Assembly: GCF_003851045.1 (NCBI RefSeq)
Contig: NZ_BFBX01000032.1
Location: 10,208 to 55,048, forward strand
From: Paenibacillus sp. 598K
GTDB lineage: Bacteria > Bacillota > Bacilli > Paenibacillales > Paenibacillaceae
Length of the DNA: 44,841 bases
Direction: 5' to 3'
Shown: piece by piece, positions 7,667 to 16,847 of the stretch
Numbering within the stretch: the stretch's first letter is position 1
How the letters are laid out: each line of letters opens with the position of its first letter
Made by a program: the position numbers and the translations under genes
The notes under the pieces: model-generated
The model's input: only the letters and a program-made list of their open reading frames with translations
What the model was told of the DNA's origin: nothing
Databases searched by the model: none

Positions 7667-9196
7667 ATGAAAAAATTATCCCGTCTTATCGCAACCTCGG
7701 CGATCGCTCTAAGTATCGCCATCCATCCGGTCTCCGGCTGGACGCTGGAGCCAGCCTATGCTGCAGCCGCCCAATCCGAGATCAAAGTACTGCTCGACGA
7801 TAAGGCGATTGCCTTCAGCCCGTCTCCCGTCCAACTGGACGGCTATACGCTCGTGCCGATGCGGCCGATCTTCGAAGCCTTGCAGGCCGAAGTAAGCTGG
7901 GAGCCGCAGTCCAAGACGATTTTCGCCACCAAGGGCGGCACGGTCATCTCGCTCAAGCTCGGCTCCAGGCAAGCGACCGTCAACGGCAAGTCGCAACAGC
8001 TGGATGCGCCGGCGCAGCTGCTGCAAGGCTCGACGATGGTGCCGCTGCGCTTCGTAAGCGAAGCGCTGGGCGCTCAGGTCAGCTGGGATGGCGCGACCCG
8101 GACGATCGGAATCCGCTCGCTCGAGCAGCTATTGCTAGACGACGCGGAGCAGCAGACGGACACCGATACGGATACATACGGCTATGAGACGATGTCGTTC
8201 AGCGAGATTGTCTACCGTTATGACGACAGCATCGTGACGATCGAGACTGACCGCGGCCAAGGCAGCGGCATGGTGGTCGACGATCGCTGGATTCTCACCA
8301 ACTTCCACGTCGTCTCCGATGCCTCCGAGGGCACCGTGGAGTTGACGACAGGCAAGTCGCTGAGGATCAACGGCATTGTTGCCTATGACGAGGATGCCGA
8401 CCTGGCGATTATCGAGACGGCTTCGTCGATCGGCGAATTGCCGGTCGTGATCGATCAGTCGCATATCTTTTTCAAAGGCGATCCGGTCATCGCCATTGGC
8501 AGTCCGAAGGGCTTCCGCAACACGGCGTCTGAGGGTGTCGTCAGTAACATCCATTACGATGGAGGCATCAACTACATCCAGACGACGGCTGCGATCGATC
8601 AGGGCAGCTCCGGCGGCGCGTTGTTCGACGAATACGGCGAAGTAATCGGCATCACTACCTCGATGATTCCCGATACGACGGCTAACCTGAACCTGGCGGT
8701 ATCCAGCGAGCATGTGTGGCCGCTGATCGAGCAGGCTCAGCGGACAACCAAAAAAGCAGCCTTCTTGCCCTCATCGCTGCCGGATTCACTGAGCGGCGCT
8801 ACGACGGCGGAGATTGCCAAGCTGATGGAGGATGAATTCTCCTCGTTGTGGACCGAAGCGGGCCCGACCAAGCTCACTGGCTGGCGCGTCAACCGCGACG
8901 CCAAGGGCTGGTTGGTCATCGAAGCTTATATCGATCCGAGCTTCTACATGGTCTACGCGGATAAGATCGCGCAGGATATGCGGTACTGGGCGCTTAATAT
9001 CGGCAGCGAGCTGCAACGGATGCTGCCTAACCAGCCGGTCGAGGTGCTTGTCCATTACGAGCGCGAATTCAGCTTCGAGCCACGCGGCTTCGCCGCTAAC
9101 GAAGTGACCGCGCTAGGCAATAACAAGTGGAAAGTCAGCTACCCCGTTATTCAATTGCAATCGCAAGATCGCGGTCATATCAAAATCGGGCACTAA
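7667..9196 (+). CDS. Secreted trypsin-like serine protease with copper amine oxidase N-terminal-type domains
   Basis: A 509-residue exported protein. Residues 1-35 form a signal peptide ending near AYAAAA. Residues about 38-155 carry two copies of the stalk-like copper amine oxidase N-terminal domain (VPMRPIFEAL and VPLRFVSEALGAQVSW motifs), common in Paenibacillus surface proteins and thought to bind the wall. The protease domain follows with the triad His214 (TNFHVV), Asp245 (DADLAII) and Ser315 (DQGSSGGALF), an HtrA/DegP-like core. No PDZ domain is evident; instead about 150 residues of unassigned sequence follow. GGAGG lies 13 bases before the ATG, a rather long spacing. Likely role: envelope protein quality control or processing, by inference only. 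Confidence 0.88.
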   Translation: MKKLSRLIATSAIALSIAIHPVSGWTLEPAYAAAAQSEIKVLLDDKAIAFSPSPVQLDGYTLVPMRPIFEALQAEVSWEPQSKTIFATKGGTVISLKLGSRQATVNGKSQQLDAPAQLLQGSTMVPLRFVSEALGAQVSWDGATRTIGIRSLEQLLLDDAEQQTDTDTDTYGYETMSFSEIVYRYDDSIVTIETDRGQGSGMVVDDRWILTNFHVVSDASEGTVELTTGKSLRINGIVAYDEDADLAIIETASSIGELPVVIDQSHIFFKGDPVIAIGSPKGFRNTASEGVVSNIHYDGGINYIQTTAAIDQGSSGGALFDEYGEVIGITTSMIPDTTANLNLAVSSEHVWPLIEQAQRTTKKAAFLPSSLPDSLSGATTAEIAKLMEDEFSSLWTEAGPTKLTGWRVNRDAKGWLVIEAYIDPSFYMVYADKIAQDMRYWALNIGSELQRMLPNQPVEVLVHYEREFSFEPRGFAANEVTALGNNKWKVSYPVIQLQSQDRGHIKIGH

Positions 9197-9214
9197 TTTC
9201 TATTATTAATCGCT

Positions 9215-9253
9215 GAAGAGCCTTGTCGCAGGACGACAGGGCTCTTCTTTTTT
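9215..9253 (+). terminator. Rho-independent terminator
   Basis: A 14-bp stem (9215-9228 with 9234-9247, one mismatch) is followed by a run of T; it closes the protease gene. Confidence 0.88.
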
Positions 9254-9309
9254 GCGGCGGGATTGGGTACAATGAGGGAGTAGGAACGCCATAATCTGAG
9301 GAGTACGAG

Positions 9310-11115
9310 ATGAAAGTAGTATTGTCTACGCTAAACGCCAAGTATATCCACACTTCGCTGGCGCTGCGCTGCCTGAAGGCGTACAGCGAACGGGATTTCG
9401 ATATCGATATTGCAGAATTTACGATCAAGGACCCGGCGATGAACATCGTCTCCGACCTCTATGCCCGCAATCCGGATGTGATCGGCTTCTCGGTCTATAT
9501 CTGGAACATCGAGGAGACGATCACCGTCATCAACATGCTGCGCAAGATCAAGCCGTCGCTACAGATCGTCCTCGGCGGTCCCGAGGTCAGCTACGATATG
9601 CCGTACTGGATGGAGCGTCTGCCGGAGGTCGACTTTATCGTCGTCGGCGAAGGCGAGGAGACGTTCCATCATCTGCTGACAGAGATTGCCGGGGACCGCA
9701 AGTTTCATATGGTCTTCGGCGTAACCTACCGCAAGCACAAGCCCGATGGCACATGCGAGACGATCGTCAACCCGCCGCGGCCCAAGCTCGACCTTGCCCA
9801 GCTGCCAAGCCCGCACCGGTTCGTCGAGGATATCCCGCACCTGGCTAATCGCGTCGTCTATTTCGAGACGAGCCGTGGCTGTCCGTTCAGCTGCCAGTTC
9901 TGCCTCTCCAGCATCGAGGTCGGGGTCCGTTACTTCGATATCGAGCGGACCAAGGCGGATCTGCTCTATCTGATCGAGTCGGGGGCCAAGCTGATCAAGT
10001 TCGTCGACCGGACGTTCAACATCAAGCGCGACTACGCACTGGAGATGTTCAAGTTTCTCATTGAGAACCATCAGGGCACGGTGTTCCAATTCGAGATTAC
10101 GGCCGACATCATGCGCCCCGAGGTACTCGACTATCTGGCCGAGCATGCGCCGCCGGGCATCTTCCGCTTCGAGATCGGCGTCCAGTCGACCAACGACTTG
10201 ACCAATCAGGAGGTGCAGCGCCGCCAGAACTTCGCCAAGCTGACCCGCACCGTCACCAAGGTCAAGGACAGCGGCAAGATCGACCAGCATCTCGACTTGA
10301 TCGCCGGACTGCCGCATGAGGACTACAACAGCTTTCGCAAGACGTTCAACGACGTATTCGCCCTGCGCCCGGAGGAGCTGCAGCTCGGATTCCTCAAGAT
10401 GCTGCGCGGCACCGGCATGCGGCTTACTGCCGAGAAGCACGGCTATGTGTATATGGATCGCGCGCCTTACGAGATATTGGGCAACGACCTGCTGCCTTTC
10501 AGCGATATCGTCCGCATCAAACGCGTCGAGGATGTGCTGGAGAAGTATTGGAACGCCCATCGTCTCGACTATACGCTGCTTTATCTCATCGAGCGGGTGT
10601 TTGATTCGCCGTTTGACTTTTTCCAGGCGTTCGGCGACTACTGGGAAGGGCAAGGGTGGCAGAAGATCGGCCATCAGCTCGAGGATCTGTTCTCGCGGCT
10701 CTGGTCGTTCCTGGCGCAGGCGAGCGACGAGGGGCGCGCGCCGAAGCTAGACCGGGAGGTCGTGCTCGGGCTGATGAAGCTGGATTACTTCCTCAATCAC
10801 AAGTACAAGCCGCGCAAGGTGTGGTGGCCGCACACGATGGACAAGGCCGAGTGGCAAGCTTGGATGAATCGTCTGGGCGCACGGCCGGAGGAGGTCTCGG
10901 CTGCGTTCCGGGGATTGGCGATGGGCGAGAAGGAGCTGCTCAAGCACGCGGTCATCGAGCGCATCCCGTTTGACCTGCAAGCCTATGTCGAGGGTGGCAC
11001 GCTCCGGCGGGATTGCGAGACGCTGCTGATCGTGCTCTATCTGCCCGACGCAGAAGGCCGCCAGCAAGCGTCCCCGTATTACATGCGGCTGGATCAGCGA
11101 GTCGCGATCGGTTGA
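9310..11115 (+). CDS. B12-binding-domain radical SAM protein (DUF4080 type)
   Basis: The 601-residue protein has an N-terminal cobalamin-binding-like Rossmann domain (about 1-130, with VLGGPEVSYD and VVGEGEETF), then a radical SAM core with the iron-sulfur Cys191, Cys195 and Cys198 in RGCPFSCQFC, and a C-terminal region of about 200 residues like DUF4080. The usual DxHxxG cobalamin motif is not obvious, so B12 binding is uncertain. Proteins of this layout occur widely in Bacillota with unknown substrates; some class B radical SAM enzymes methylate unreactive carbons. The start ATG follows TGAGGAG. Its 3' end overlaps the PHP hydrolase gene tail to tail by 22 bp. Confidence 0.88.
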   Translation: MKVVLSTLNAKYIHTSLALRCLKAYSERDFDIDIAEFTIKDPAMNIVSDLYARNPDVIGFSVYIWNIEETITVINMLRKIKPSLQIVLGGPEVSYDMPYWMERLPEVDFIVVGEGEETFHHLLTEIAGDRKFHMVFGVTYRKHKPDGTCETIVNPPRPKLDLAQLPSPHRFVEDIPHLANRVVYFETSRGCPFSCQFCLSSIEVGVRYFDIERTKADLLYLIESGAKLIKFVDRTFNIKRDYALEMFKFLIENHQGTVFQFEITADIMRPEVLDYLAEHAPPGIFRFEIGVQSTNDLTNQEVQRRQNFAKLTRTVTKVKDSGKIDQHLDLIAGLPHEDYNSFRKTFNDVFALRPEELQLGFLKMLRGTGMRLTAEKHGYVYMDRAPYEILGNDLLPFSDIVRIKRVEDVLEKYWNAHRLDYTLLYLIERVFDSPFDFFQAFGDYWEGQGWQKIGHQLEDLFSRLWSFLAQASDEGRAPKLDREVVLGLMKLDYFLNHKYKPRKVWWPHTMDKAEWQAWMNRLGARPEEVSAAFRGLAMGEKELLKHAVIERIPFDLQAYVEGGTLRRDCETLLIVLYLPDAEGRQQASPYYMRLDQRVAIG

Positions 11116-12392
11116 TGCGTGGGCAATGACGGCTCTTCCGGAGCAAAGTAGATCGGATTGGATAGTCCCAGGAGTCTCTCCGCTTCATTCCCTACTGCTG
11201 GCCGCCACACCTCGACTCTTACAAACTTGTGTCCGGTTGCGGTGTACGTATAATGTTGCTCTCCGGCTTCGATCTCCACGTCGTCTTCCAAGCCCTGTTC
11301 GGTATACCAGCGGATACGATCGCTGGCCTGGGCGGACTGTACCCTGCACAACACCTCCGCAGGATGCTCGGCTGGCGCAATGTCGCCCATACGGTACAGG
11401 CCACAGCTGAGCTCCAGACGGGGGCCGTCGGCATCGCTGCTTATGAAGACATGACCTTGCTCGATACCTGCCATGATGCCCGCCAAGGATTTGATCTCGC
11501 TCCATACCCAGACACACGGTTCCGCATGCTTGACCCATGGATTCGGATGATGGACGTCGCTGCCGCCGACAGCGACGATTCGTTTGCCGTCCGACAGTTG
11601 TTGCTGCCACCAGGCTATAGCACGCGCATTGCGATTCGACCAGGGACCGTTCCATACTTCAATCCAGTCATATGCCACATCAAATGACCATTCCCAAGGG
11701 CAATAATCGCAATGCGGGTGGTTAAGCACGATCTTGGCGCCTTGGCTGCGGGCTTGCGCGAATCGTTCATGTACCTCAGCTTCATTGGCAACTCTAAAGT
11801 CCTGGATCGGATCGTTGACACCCAAAAAGTTGCTGTGGCCGTCATTGGTGGTGAACTCCATGCCGGGGATTAACACCAGGCTGGTATCGTCAGATAAGAC
11901 CTTGTTTTGGCTAACGGTATTGTGATCGGTTAGAGCCAGGAAATCGCACCCCAGCTCCTCCATAATCGAGATCTTTTCTGTTATCGTATACGTTCCGTCG
12001 CTATGCACGCTATGCGTATGGAGATCGCCCTTCAACCAACGACCTTTCCTGGGGTAAAAAGTTATCCATACCGTTACCGTGCACCCTTGGTTTGGAACGG
12101 CATATGCGTTATGCACAATCGTCCAACGGCCCTCATGCAGCTCGCCGGCCAAGTACCCTGGAGTGGCAAATGCCGGTCCGATAGAAAAGCTAGTGCGCGC
12201 TCCCCCGCTCCAGCCTCTGAGCCGATAGGGATCGGCGATGCCAAGGTCGATAACTGCCTGCCTGTCTTGACTTACCTCCATACACACCTCGATGGTTTCC
12301 ATCCCGGCGGGCATGTCAAAGGCCTGCTCCAGATATTGTCCCTGTTGGTCGCTTGTGATGGTTATGCTTTGCTCTAATGTCCAGGCTTCCAT
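11094..12392 (-). CDS. PHP-domain (CehA/McbA-like) metallohydrolase
   Basis: A 432-residue protein without signal peptide. Residues 1-118 look like a beta-sandwich domain; the PHP metal-binding domain begins with GDLHTHSVHSDG (His125, His127) and continues with LTDHNT, GMEFTT, NHPHCDYC and GGSDVHHP, all expected PHP ligands. Family knowledge: PHP proteins hydrolyse phosphoesters or phosphodiesters using two or three metals; CehA and McbA themselves act on carbamate esters, so the substrate may not be a phosphate. The start was set at 12392 because AGGAGG stands seven bases before that ATG; the open frame to 12425 overlaps the upstream permease. It is the last gene of the LacI/ABC operon, suggesting that it acts on the imported compound. 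Confidence 0.85.
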   Translation of the reverse strand: MEAWTLEQSITITSDQQGQYLEQAFDMPAGMETIEVCMEVSQDRQAVIDLGIADPYRLRGWSGGARTSFSIGPAFATPGYLAGELHEGRWTIVHNAYAVPNQGCTVTVWITFYPRKGRWLKGDLHTHSVHSDGTYTITEKISIMEELGCDFLALTDHNTVSQNKVLSDDTSLVLIPGMEFTTNDGHSNFLGVNDPIQDFRVANEAEVHERFAQARSQGAKIVLNHPHCDYCPWEWSFDVAYDWIEVWNGPWSNRNARAIAWWQQQLSDGKRIVAVGGSDVHHPNPWVKHAEPCVWVWSEIKSLAGIMAGIEQGHVFISSDADGPRLELSCGLYRMGDIAPAEHPAEVLCRVQSAQASDRIRWYTEQGLEDDVEIEAGEQHYTYTATGHKFVRVEVWRPAVGNEAERLLGLSNPIYFAPEEPSLPTHQPIATR

Positions 12393-12402
12393 GGATAGCC
12401 TC

Positions 12403-13269
12403 CTATTCCTTGCTTGCACCGACAAAAATGCCGGTCACAAAATATTTTTGCACATAAGGGTAAATCAACAGCAGCGGAATCAGGGCAATCACGATTCCTG
12501 CCATCCGGACATTGGTCGTAATCATAAAACTGCTGGAGGTCGCGTCGGAGTCGATAATCAACGATTTGAGCGCAATTTGCAACGTATATTTAAGCTGATC
12601 ATGAATATACAATACGGCAGGAACAAACTGGTTCCAGCGGCTAACGAATTCAAACAACGTAACGGTGGCTAAACCAGCCTTGGCTAGCGGCAAGTACAGC
12701 GAAAAGAAGATTCGCATGTCCCCCGCGCCGTCCATCTGTGCCGATTCTGCCATATCATGCGGCACACTGAGGAAAAAGTTGCGCATTAACAACACGCTGA
12801 AGCCCGACACAAATCCAGACAAGATGAGGGCGTACAGCGTATTGATCAAATGGAGATCGCGATTGATGATGTACAACGGTATCATAATCGCCTCACTCGG
12901 CACCATCATCGTAAGTAGAATGCCTGAGAGCATCAGTCGCTTGCCTGGCAACCCCTTTTGAATCAGAACATAGCCGGCCATTGCGCTCAGCAGCACATGA
13001 CCGAATGTACCGGTCACGGTCACAATCACATTATTGATAAAGGGACGGTAGAGTTCCATTCTCGTCCATACGGTCTGAAAGCCTTCGAGACTCCATTGGG
13101 TAGGCCACAAGACAATTCCAGGCTGCATGGATGCCAAATTGCTGGAAAAAGCCAACGCAAACGTGTTCAAGAGCGGCACGATCATGCTGGAGGCCAAGAG
13201 CAGAAGAAACAGCGTATTGGCCATGTCAAACAAGCGGTTTCCCCAGGCTGTCGATCGAAATGTTTTCAC
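12403..13269 (-). CDS. Carbohydrate ABC transporter permease (MalG-like)
   Basis: A 288-residue membrane protein with six predicted helices and the EAA-type loop (AESAQMDGAGDMRIFFSLYLP) that docks the ATPase. It belongs to the CUT1 family, in which the ATPase is usually a shared MsmX-type protein coded elsewhere; none is coded here. The start codon is GTG at 13269, and its weak GAGGGGTG binding site lies over the stop codon of the MalF-like gene, nine bases upstream, so translation is probably coupled. Ten bases separate it from the PHP hydrolase gene. The substrate is not known. Confidence 0.9.
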   Translation of the reverse strand: MKTFRSTAWGNRLFDMANTLFLLLLASSMIVPLLNTFALAFSSNLASMQPGIVLWPTQWSLEGFQTVWTRMELYRPFINNVIVTVTGTFGHVLLSAMAGYVLIQKGLPGKRLMLSGILLTMMVPSEAIMIPLYIINRDLHLINTLYALILSGFVSGFSVLLMRNFFLSVPHDMAESAQMDGAGDMRIFFSLYLPLAKAGLATVTLFEFVSRWNQFVPAVLYIHDQLKYTLQIALKSLIIDSDATSSSFMITTNVRMAGIVIALIPLLLIYPYVQKYFVTGIFVGASKE

Positions 13270-13278
13270 GGCTGCGGC

Positions 13279-14160
13279 TCACCCCTCGTCGTATTTAATA
13301 AGCTTCCTTGTGATATACGTCAGCACGAATGTGGCTGCAATGACGATAAAGCCGGCTGCCGTGGCGATACTCACTTTATACTCCAAAATTCCTTTTTGAT
13401 ACGTGTACATCATAATAACATCCACAGCCCGTGCATTGGCGCCGTTACTCATCATCAAAACCGGATCGAACATGCGCAGGACGCTGAGCGCATTAAGCAT
13501 GAGCACGACCTTCATGGTCGGTACAAGCTGCGGAACCGTCACATGCCATATCAGTTCCCGACGGGTGGCGCCGTCCATTCTTGCGGCTTCGTACAGGGAG
13601 GGATTGATCCCGGCGATGGCAGCCAGATACATGATGCAGGTATAGCCCATTTCTTTCCATGTGTTGACGAATACGATGACCCAAGGCGCATAGCTCTCCG
13701 TCGCCAAAAAATGAATCGGCTTGTCTCCACCGAAGGTCAGAATGATTTGATTGACGAGCCCGGTATCCGGAGACAGCAGTAAAATCCACATTCCACCGAC
13801 AACGACCCATGAAAACAAATGGGGGATGTACACAATCAGCTGAGCCGTTTTTTTAAACCACCGCTGCATAACCTCATTCAAGGACAAGGCCAGCAAAAGC
13901 GGCATAATAAAGCCTGCCGCCAGCATCCCTCCGCCGATACGGAAGGTGTTGAGGGAGACTTGCAGGAAATTCGGATCCTGCAGCACAGCAATATAATTAT
14001 TCAGCCCTACAAACGGACGAGGCCCGATCAAACGGTAGTCCTGAAGGCTGATGACTAGCCCATTGAGCAAGGGATAATAGGAAAAAATAAAGAAAAAAAG
14101 TGCGATCGGCAGCATCATCAGATAAACGGTCTTGTATTTTCGCAGTGTTTTCACAGTCAT
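13279..14160 (-). CDS. Sugar ABC transporter permease (MalF/LplB-like)
   Basis: A membrane protein of about 293 residues with six helices and the EAA loop EAARMDGATRRELIWHVTVP. The N-terminal region lacks the long extra domain of enterobacterial MalF, as in the LplB/YtcP group of Bacillota. The partner is the MalG-like permease immediately downstream, together forming the membrane channel of a CUT1 importer. The start is ambiguous: AAGGTG abuts the ATG at 14160, and a GTG at 14154 has a better spacing and would give an N-terminus MKTLRKYK resembling that of the partner permease. The preceding binding-protein gene ends 22 bases upstream. Confidence 0.9.
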   Translation of the reverse strand: MTVKTLRKYKTVYLMMLPIALFFFIFSYYPLLNGLVISLQDYRLIGPRPFVGLNNYIAVLQDPNFLQVSLNTFRIGGGMLAAGFIMPLLLALSLNEVMQRWFKKTAQLIVYIPHLFSWVVVGGMWILLLSPDTGLVNQIILTFGGDKPIHFLATESYAPWVIVFVNTWKEMGYTCIMYLAAIAGINPSLYEAARMDGATRRELIWHVTVPQLVPTMKVVLMLNALSVLRMFDPVLMMSNGANARAVDVIMMYTYQKGILEYKVSIATAAGFIVIAATFVLTYITRKLIKYDEG

Positions 14161-14184
14161 CACCTTCTTTCAATGAGCGACTGC

Positions 14185-15609
14185 TTATCGCAAGTCGTCC
14201 ATCAATTTTTGACGGATTAATTCATCTCGCATCGTTTGTACGGCCTGATCAGCCGGCAGCTCACCCATAATCGCTTTAAAGGAATAGTGCTGAATGACTT
14301 TTTCCGCATCTGCCCAGTTGGCCGGAGTCAGCTCCAGATCGGCGTATTGCATGACCAAGTCTTGAGCCTCCTGAACGCCGGGCAGCTTGCCGAAAGGCGC
14401 TTGTACATTCGTGTTGTACCAGAAGGGGGCGCCATGGTCGGAACCGTGTTCCTTGCCGATATCGGTGAGCTCATACTCGCCGTCTTTCACAATATAGTCG
14501 TGATTCAGAATGCCCAGGCTGCTCAGGACAATGCCTTCCTCGGAGTGCCACCATTCCAAAAATTCGAATGCAGTCTGCGGATGTTCGGCATTAACAGGTA
14601 TGACCCATACATCAGGATCTCCTCGGCGCAGCATATGCTTGCCATTGGCGTCTGCAATACCAGGCAAAGCTTTAGCTTCGAAATCAGTATCGGGATCTTC
14701 CTGCAACCGTGTATTGTTAAGCATGCCGACCCAGGCATCCCAATAGGTAATCATACCGACGCGATCGCTCAAAAATAAATTGCGCATTTGCGCGGTGTCA
14801 TTGGTTGCGAAATTGGGGTCCAGAATCCCCTCTTCATACAGCTTGTTCAGGAATTCATAAACTCCGATCGCTGCATCCGAGGCATAAGGGACCGTCAGCT
14901 TGCCGTCCTGCTCGACATAACGCTGCTTCAGCCCCGCTGCGCTAAAGATTCCTTGCAGTTCATACATTCCCGCCGTCGTCAGTCCGTACGTATCGTCGAC
15001 CTGATTGCCGTCGGGATCGAGCTCCTTGAATGCCTTCAATACCTTATAATAGTCATCCAGTGTAACCGGAGCTTCCAAGCCTAACTTATCCAGCCAATCC
15101 TGCCGCACAATCGGCATCGTCCCTCCCTGAAACTTGGAGAATACGCCATAAATCTGTCCGTCGGGCGTAGCCACTTGCTGCCATTCGTTCTCCGGAATGA
15201 TCGATGGGTCCGACAGCACAGGAGATTCATTGATCTGTTCGGTCAATGGCGTCAGGATACCTTGATCGATAAAGGTATTCATGCTCGCCTTGCTGATCTG
15301 TAGCAGGTCGAACTTTTCTCCTGAACCGATGGCGGCCATCAACTTCTGATCGTAATCGGAAGCAGGCTTGTTGATGCTTGCCTTAATACCCGTGAGACGT
15401 TCAATTTCGTTCTCAAACAATGCCATTTCTTCAGGAGTCTTGCCGCCGACCACGCCGGTCATCATCTTCAACGTCCGATTCTCCTTGTTTTCACCGGACG
15501 TTTGGGCATTTCCGGACATTCCAGCCGGGTCCGAAGAGCACCCTGCCAGCAAAATCGCCGCCGCCGATCCGGCTAGTACGGTCTTATAAAGCGCGCTTAT
15601 TCTTTTCAT
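14185..15609 (-). CDS. Extracellular solute-binding lipoprotein (LplA-like)
   Basis: A 474-residue lipoprotein: a short basic signal segment ends in the lipobox LLAGC with Cys24, followed by a Ser/Gly/Asn-rich linker. The rest resembles cluster D (CUT1) binding proteins of the long LplA/YtcQ type, including FEFLEWWHSEEG near the C-terminal third. It captures the substrate outside the membrane for the two downstream permeases. I chose the ATG at 15609 because AGGAGGG precedes it and it overlaps the LacI stop as ATGA, indicating translational coupling. Substrate class (oligosaccharide, uronide or other) is not readable. Confidence 0.9.
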   Translation of the reverse strand: MKRISALYKTVLAGSAAAILLAGCSSDPAGMSGNAQTSGENKENRTLKMMTGVVGGKTPEEMALFENEIERLTGIKASINKPASDYDQKLMAAIGSGEKFDLLQISKASMNTFIDQGILTPLTEQINESPVLSDPSIIPENEWQQVATPDGQIYGVFSKFQGGTMPIVRQDWLDKLGLEAPVTLDDYYKVLKAFKELDPDGNQVDDTYGLTTAGMYELQGIFSAAGLKQRYVEQDGKLTVPYASDAAIGVYEFLNKLYEEGILDPNFATNDTAQMRNLFLSDRVGMITYWDAWVGMLNNTRLQEDPDTDFEAKALPGIADANGKHMLRRGDPDVWVIPVNAEHPQTAFEFLEWWHSEEGIVLSSLGILNHDYIVKDGEYELTDIGKEHGSDHGAPFWYNTNVQAPFGKLPGVQEAQDLVMQYADLELTPANWADAEKVIQHYSFKAIMGELPADQAVQTMRDELIRQKLMDDLR

Positions 15610-16643
15610 CCTTTTTTCCCTCCTGAATTGGGGTTGGGCAGAGAACAAGATTCTCTAACTACAAACGCAGTGTCCACCAAGCGATGGCGCGGCTCCCCGG
15701 CTCGCTGAATAAGATCAAGCAGCATGCGGGCCGCCTCCGCTCCAAGTTGTCTGGGCTGCAGATCCACTGCAGTCAAAGAGGGGGAGACCTCCTGAGCAAG
15801 GATAGCGTCGTCGCCCAGCGCAACCAGAGACAATTGCTCCGGGATTGAGATGCCTAGCTCGCGCGCCGCGCGCATGACTCCGATAGCTATATGCATCTGA
15901 TCCGTAATAACGACAGTGTAAGGCAGCAGGCCAGCGGTGTCCGCAATCGTCTGATACCCGTATTCGTCGGCTGTCGGATGCTTGTGCCAATCGTAGTGAA
16001 AATGGTGCGTTATTGGAAAATCCAAGCCTTGCGAGCGATAGGCGGCGCGCAAACCTTCATAGCGATCCTGTGCAACGGTCATATTTGCTGCAGCATTGAG
16101 GAACAACACCTGTCGATGTCCCTGCGCCAATAACGATAAACCGAGACGAAACATCATCTCTTCGTTGTTGTTGTCCACATAGCAAGCCGGGGTGCTGCTC
16201 GGGTTTGGTCTTCCGATCACCACAGCAGGAATGTTCATTTGGCGAAACCGGTCAAGCCGCTTGTCTTCCTGTGCGGGGTTCAACAGTATGACGCCGTCTA
16301 CGGGGTCCATGGTCATTGTAGTCCGATCACTGTTTTCTGGCAGCGTATCCAGCAGGACGCGATAGCCGGACTCCGCGCATACTTGGATGACACCGCTGAC
16401 CATCTCGGCATTGAAGGCGGGCCACTCTCCGGCATTGGTGACAGACATTTGCAGGCCGATGATCATCGTTTTCTTCAACGATAGGCTGACGGCGATATGA
16501 TTGGGGTAATAACCCAATCTTTTGGCAACAGCATACACACGTTCAGTGACCTCGGCGCTGATCGGCCGTTTTTTACTGAATACACTTGATACAGTCGCTT
16601 TGGAAACGCCAGCCTCCCTTGCTACATCTGCAATGGTCGCCAT
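15606..16643 (-). CDS. LacI-family transcriptional regulator
   Basis: A 345-residue DNA-binding repressor or activator. The N-terminal helix-turn-helix TIADVAREAGVSKATVS is typical of LacI/PurR, followed by the hinge and a periplasmic-binding-protein-like effector domain (motifs VDGVILL, LVALGDDAI, and the closing L..R.S-type segment). An ATG at 16655 is only one base after GGAGG and so is an unlikely start; the ATG at 16643 gives the usual MATIADVA beginning. It heads the operon with the transporter and PHP hydrolase and overlaps the binding-protein gene by four bases. A perfect palindrome just upstream suggests autoregulation. Confidence 0.9.
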   Translation of the reverse strand: MATIADVAREAGVSKATVSSVFSKKRPISAEVTERVYAVAKRLGYYPNHIAVSLSLKKTMIIGLQMSVTNAGEWPAFNAEMVSGVIQVCAESGYRVLLDTLPENSDRTTMTMDPVDGVILLNPAQEDKRLDRFRQMNIPAVVIGRPNPSSTPACYVDNNNEEMMFRLGLSLLAQGHRQVLFLNAAANMTVAQDRYEGLRAAYRSQGLDFPITHHFHYDWHKHPTADEYGYQTIADTAGLLPYTVVITDQMHIAIGVMRAARELGISIPEQLSLVALGDDAILAQEVSPSLTAVDLQPRQLGAEAARMLLDLIQRAGEPRHRLVDTAFVVRESCSLPNPNSGGKKG

Positions 16644-16666
16644 TGATGGTTTCATTCCTCCTTATC

Positions 16667-16682
16667 ATTAAACCGGTTTAAT
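16667..16682. promoter_or_regulatory. LacI-type operator
   Basis: ATTAAACCGGTTTAAT is a perfect 16-bp palindrome with the central CG typical of LacI-family operators, four bases upstream of the lacI-type gene's ribosome binding site (16656-16663). It is probably the autoregulatory site of the operon. Confidence 0.75.
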
Positions 16683-16702
16683 TGCGAAGGTAAATTCATT
16701 AT

Positions 16703-16713
16703 GTCACCGGTTC
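16703..16713. promoter_or_regulatory. Possible second LacI-type operator
   Basis: The core ACCGGT recurs at 16706-16711, centre to centre 34 bp from the perfect palindrome, so roughly on the same helix face. The arms are degenerate. The remainder of 16714-16847 holds no gene that I can support. Confidence 0.35.
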
Positions 16714-16847
16714 GTCAGAAGATTGTTTTCATAACTTTAAGTTGTTGTAAAGCGCACTTAATTAAAAAGTAACCGCTTACCTCAACAGAATAAATGACCT
16801 CTTGCTTTTCGTCAATATTTTTTTTGAATCCGCTCCCAAAATAAAGA

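Noticed and set aside
16765..16782. CcpA cre-like site (GTAACCGCTTAC) upstream of the LacI gene
   Set aside because: The arms match a palindrome but the centre and flanks agree with the cre consensus at only about nine of fourteen positions.
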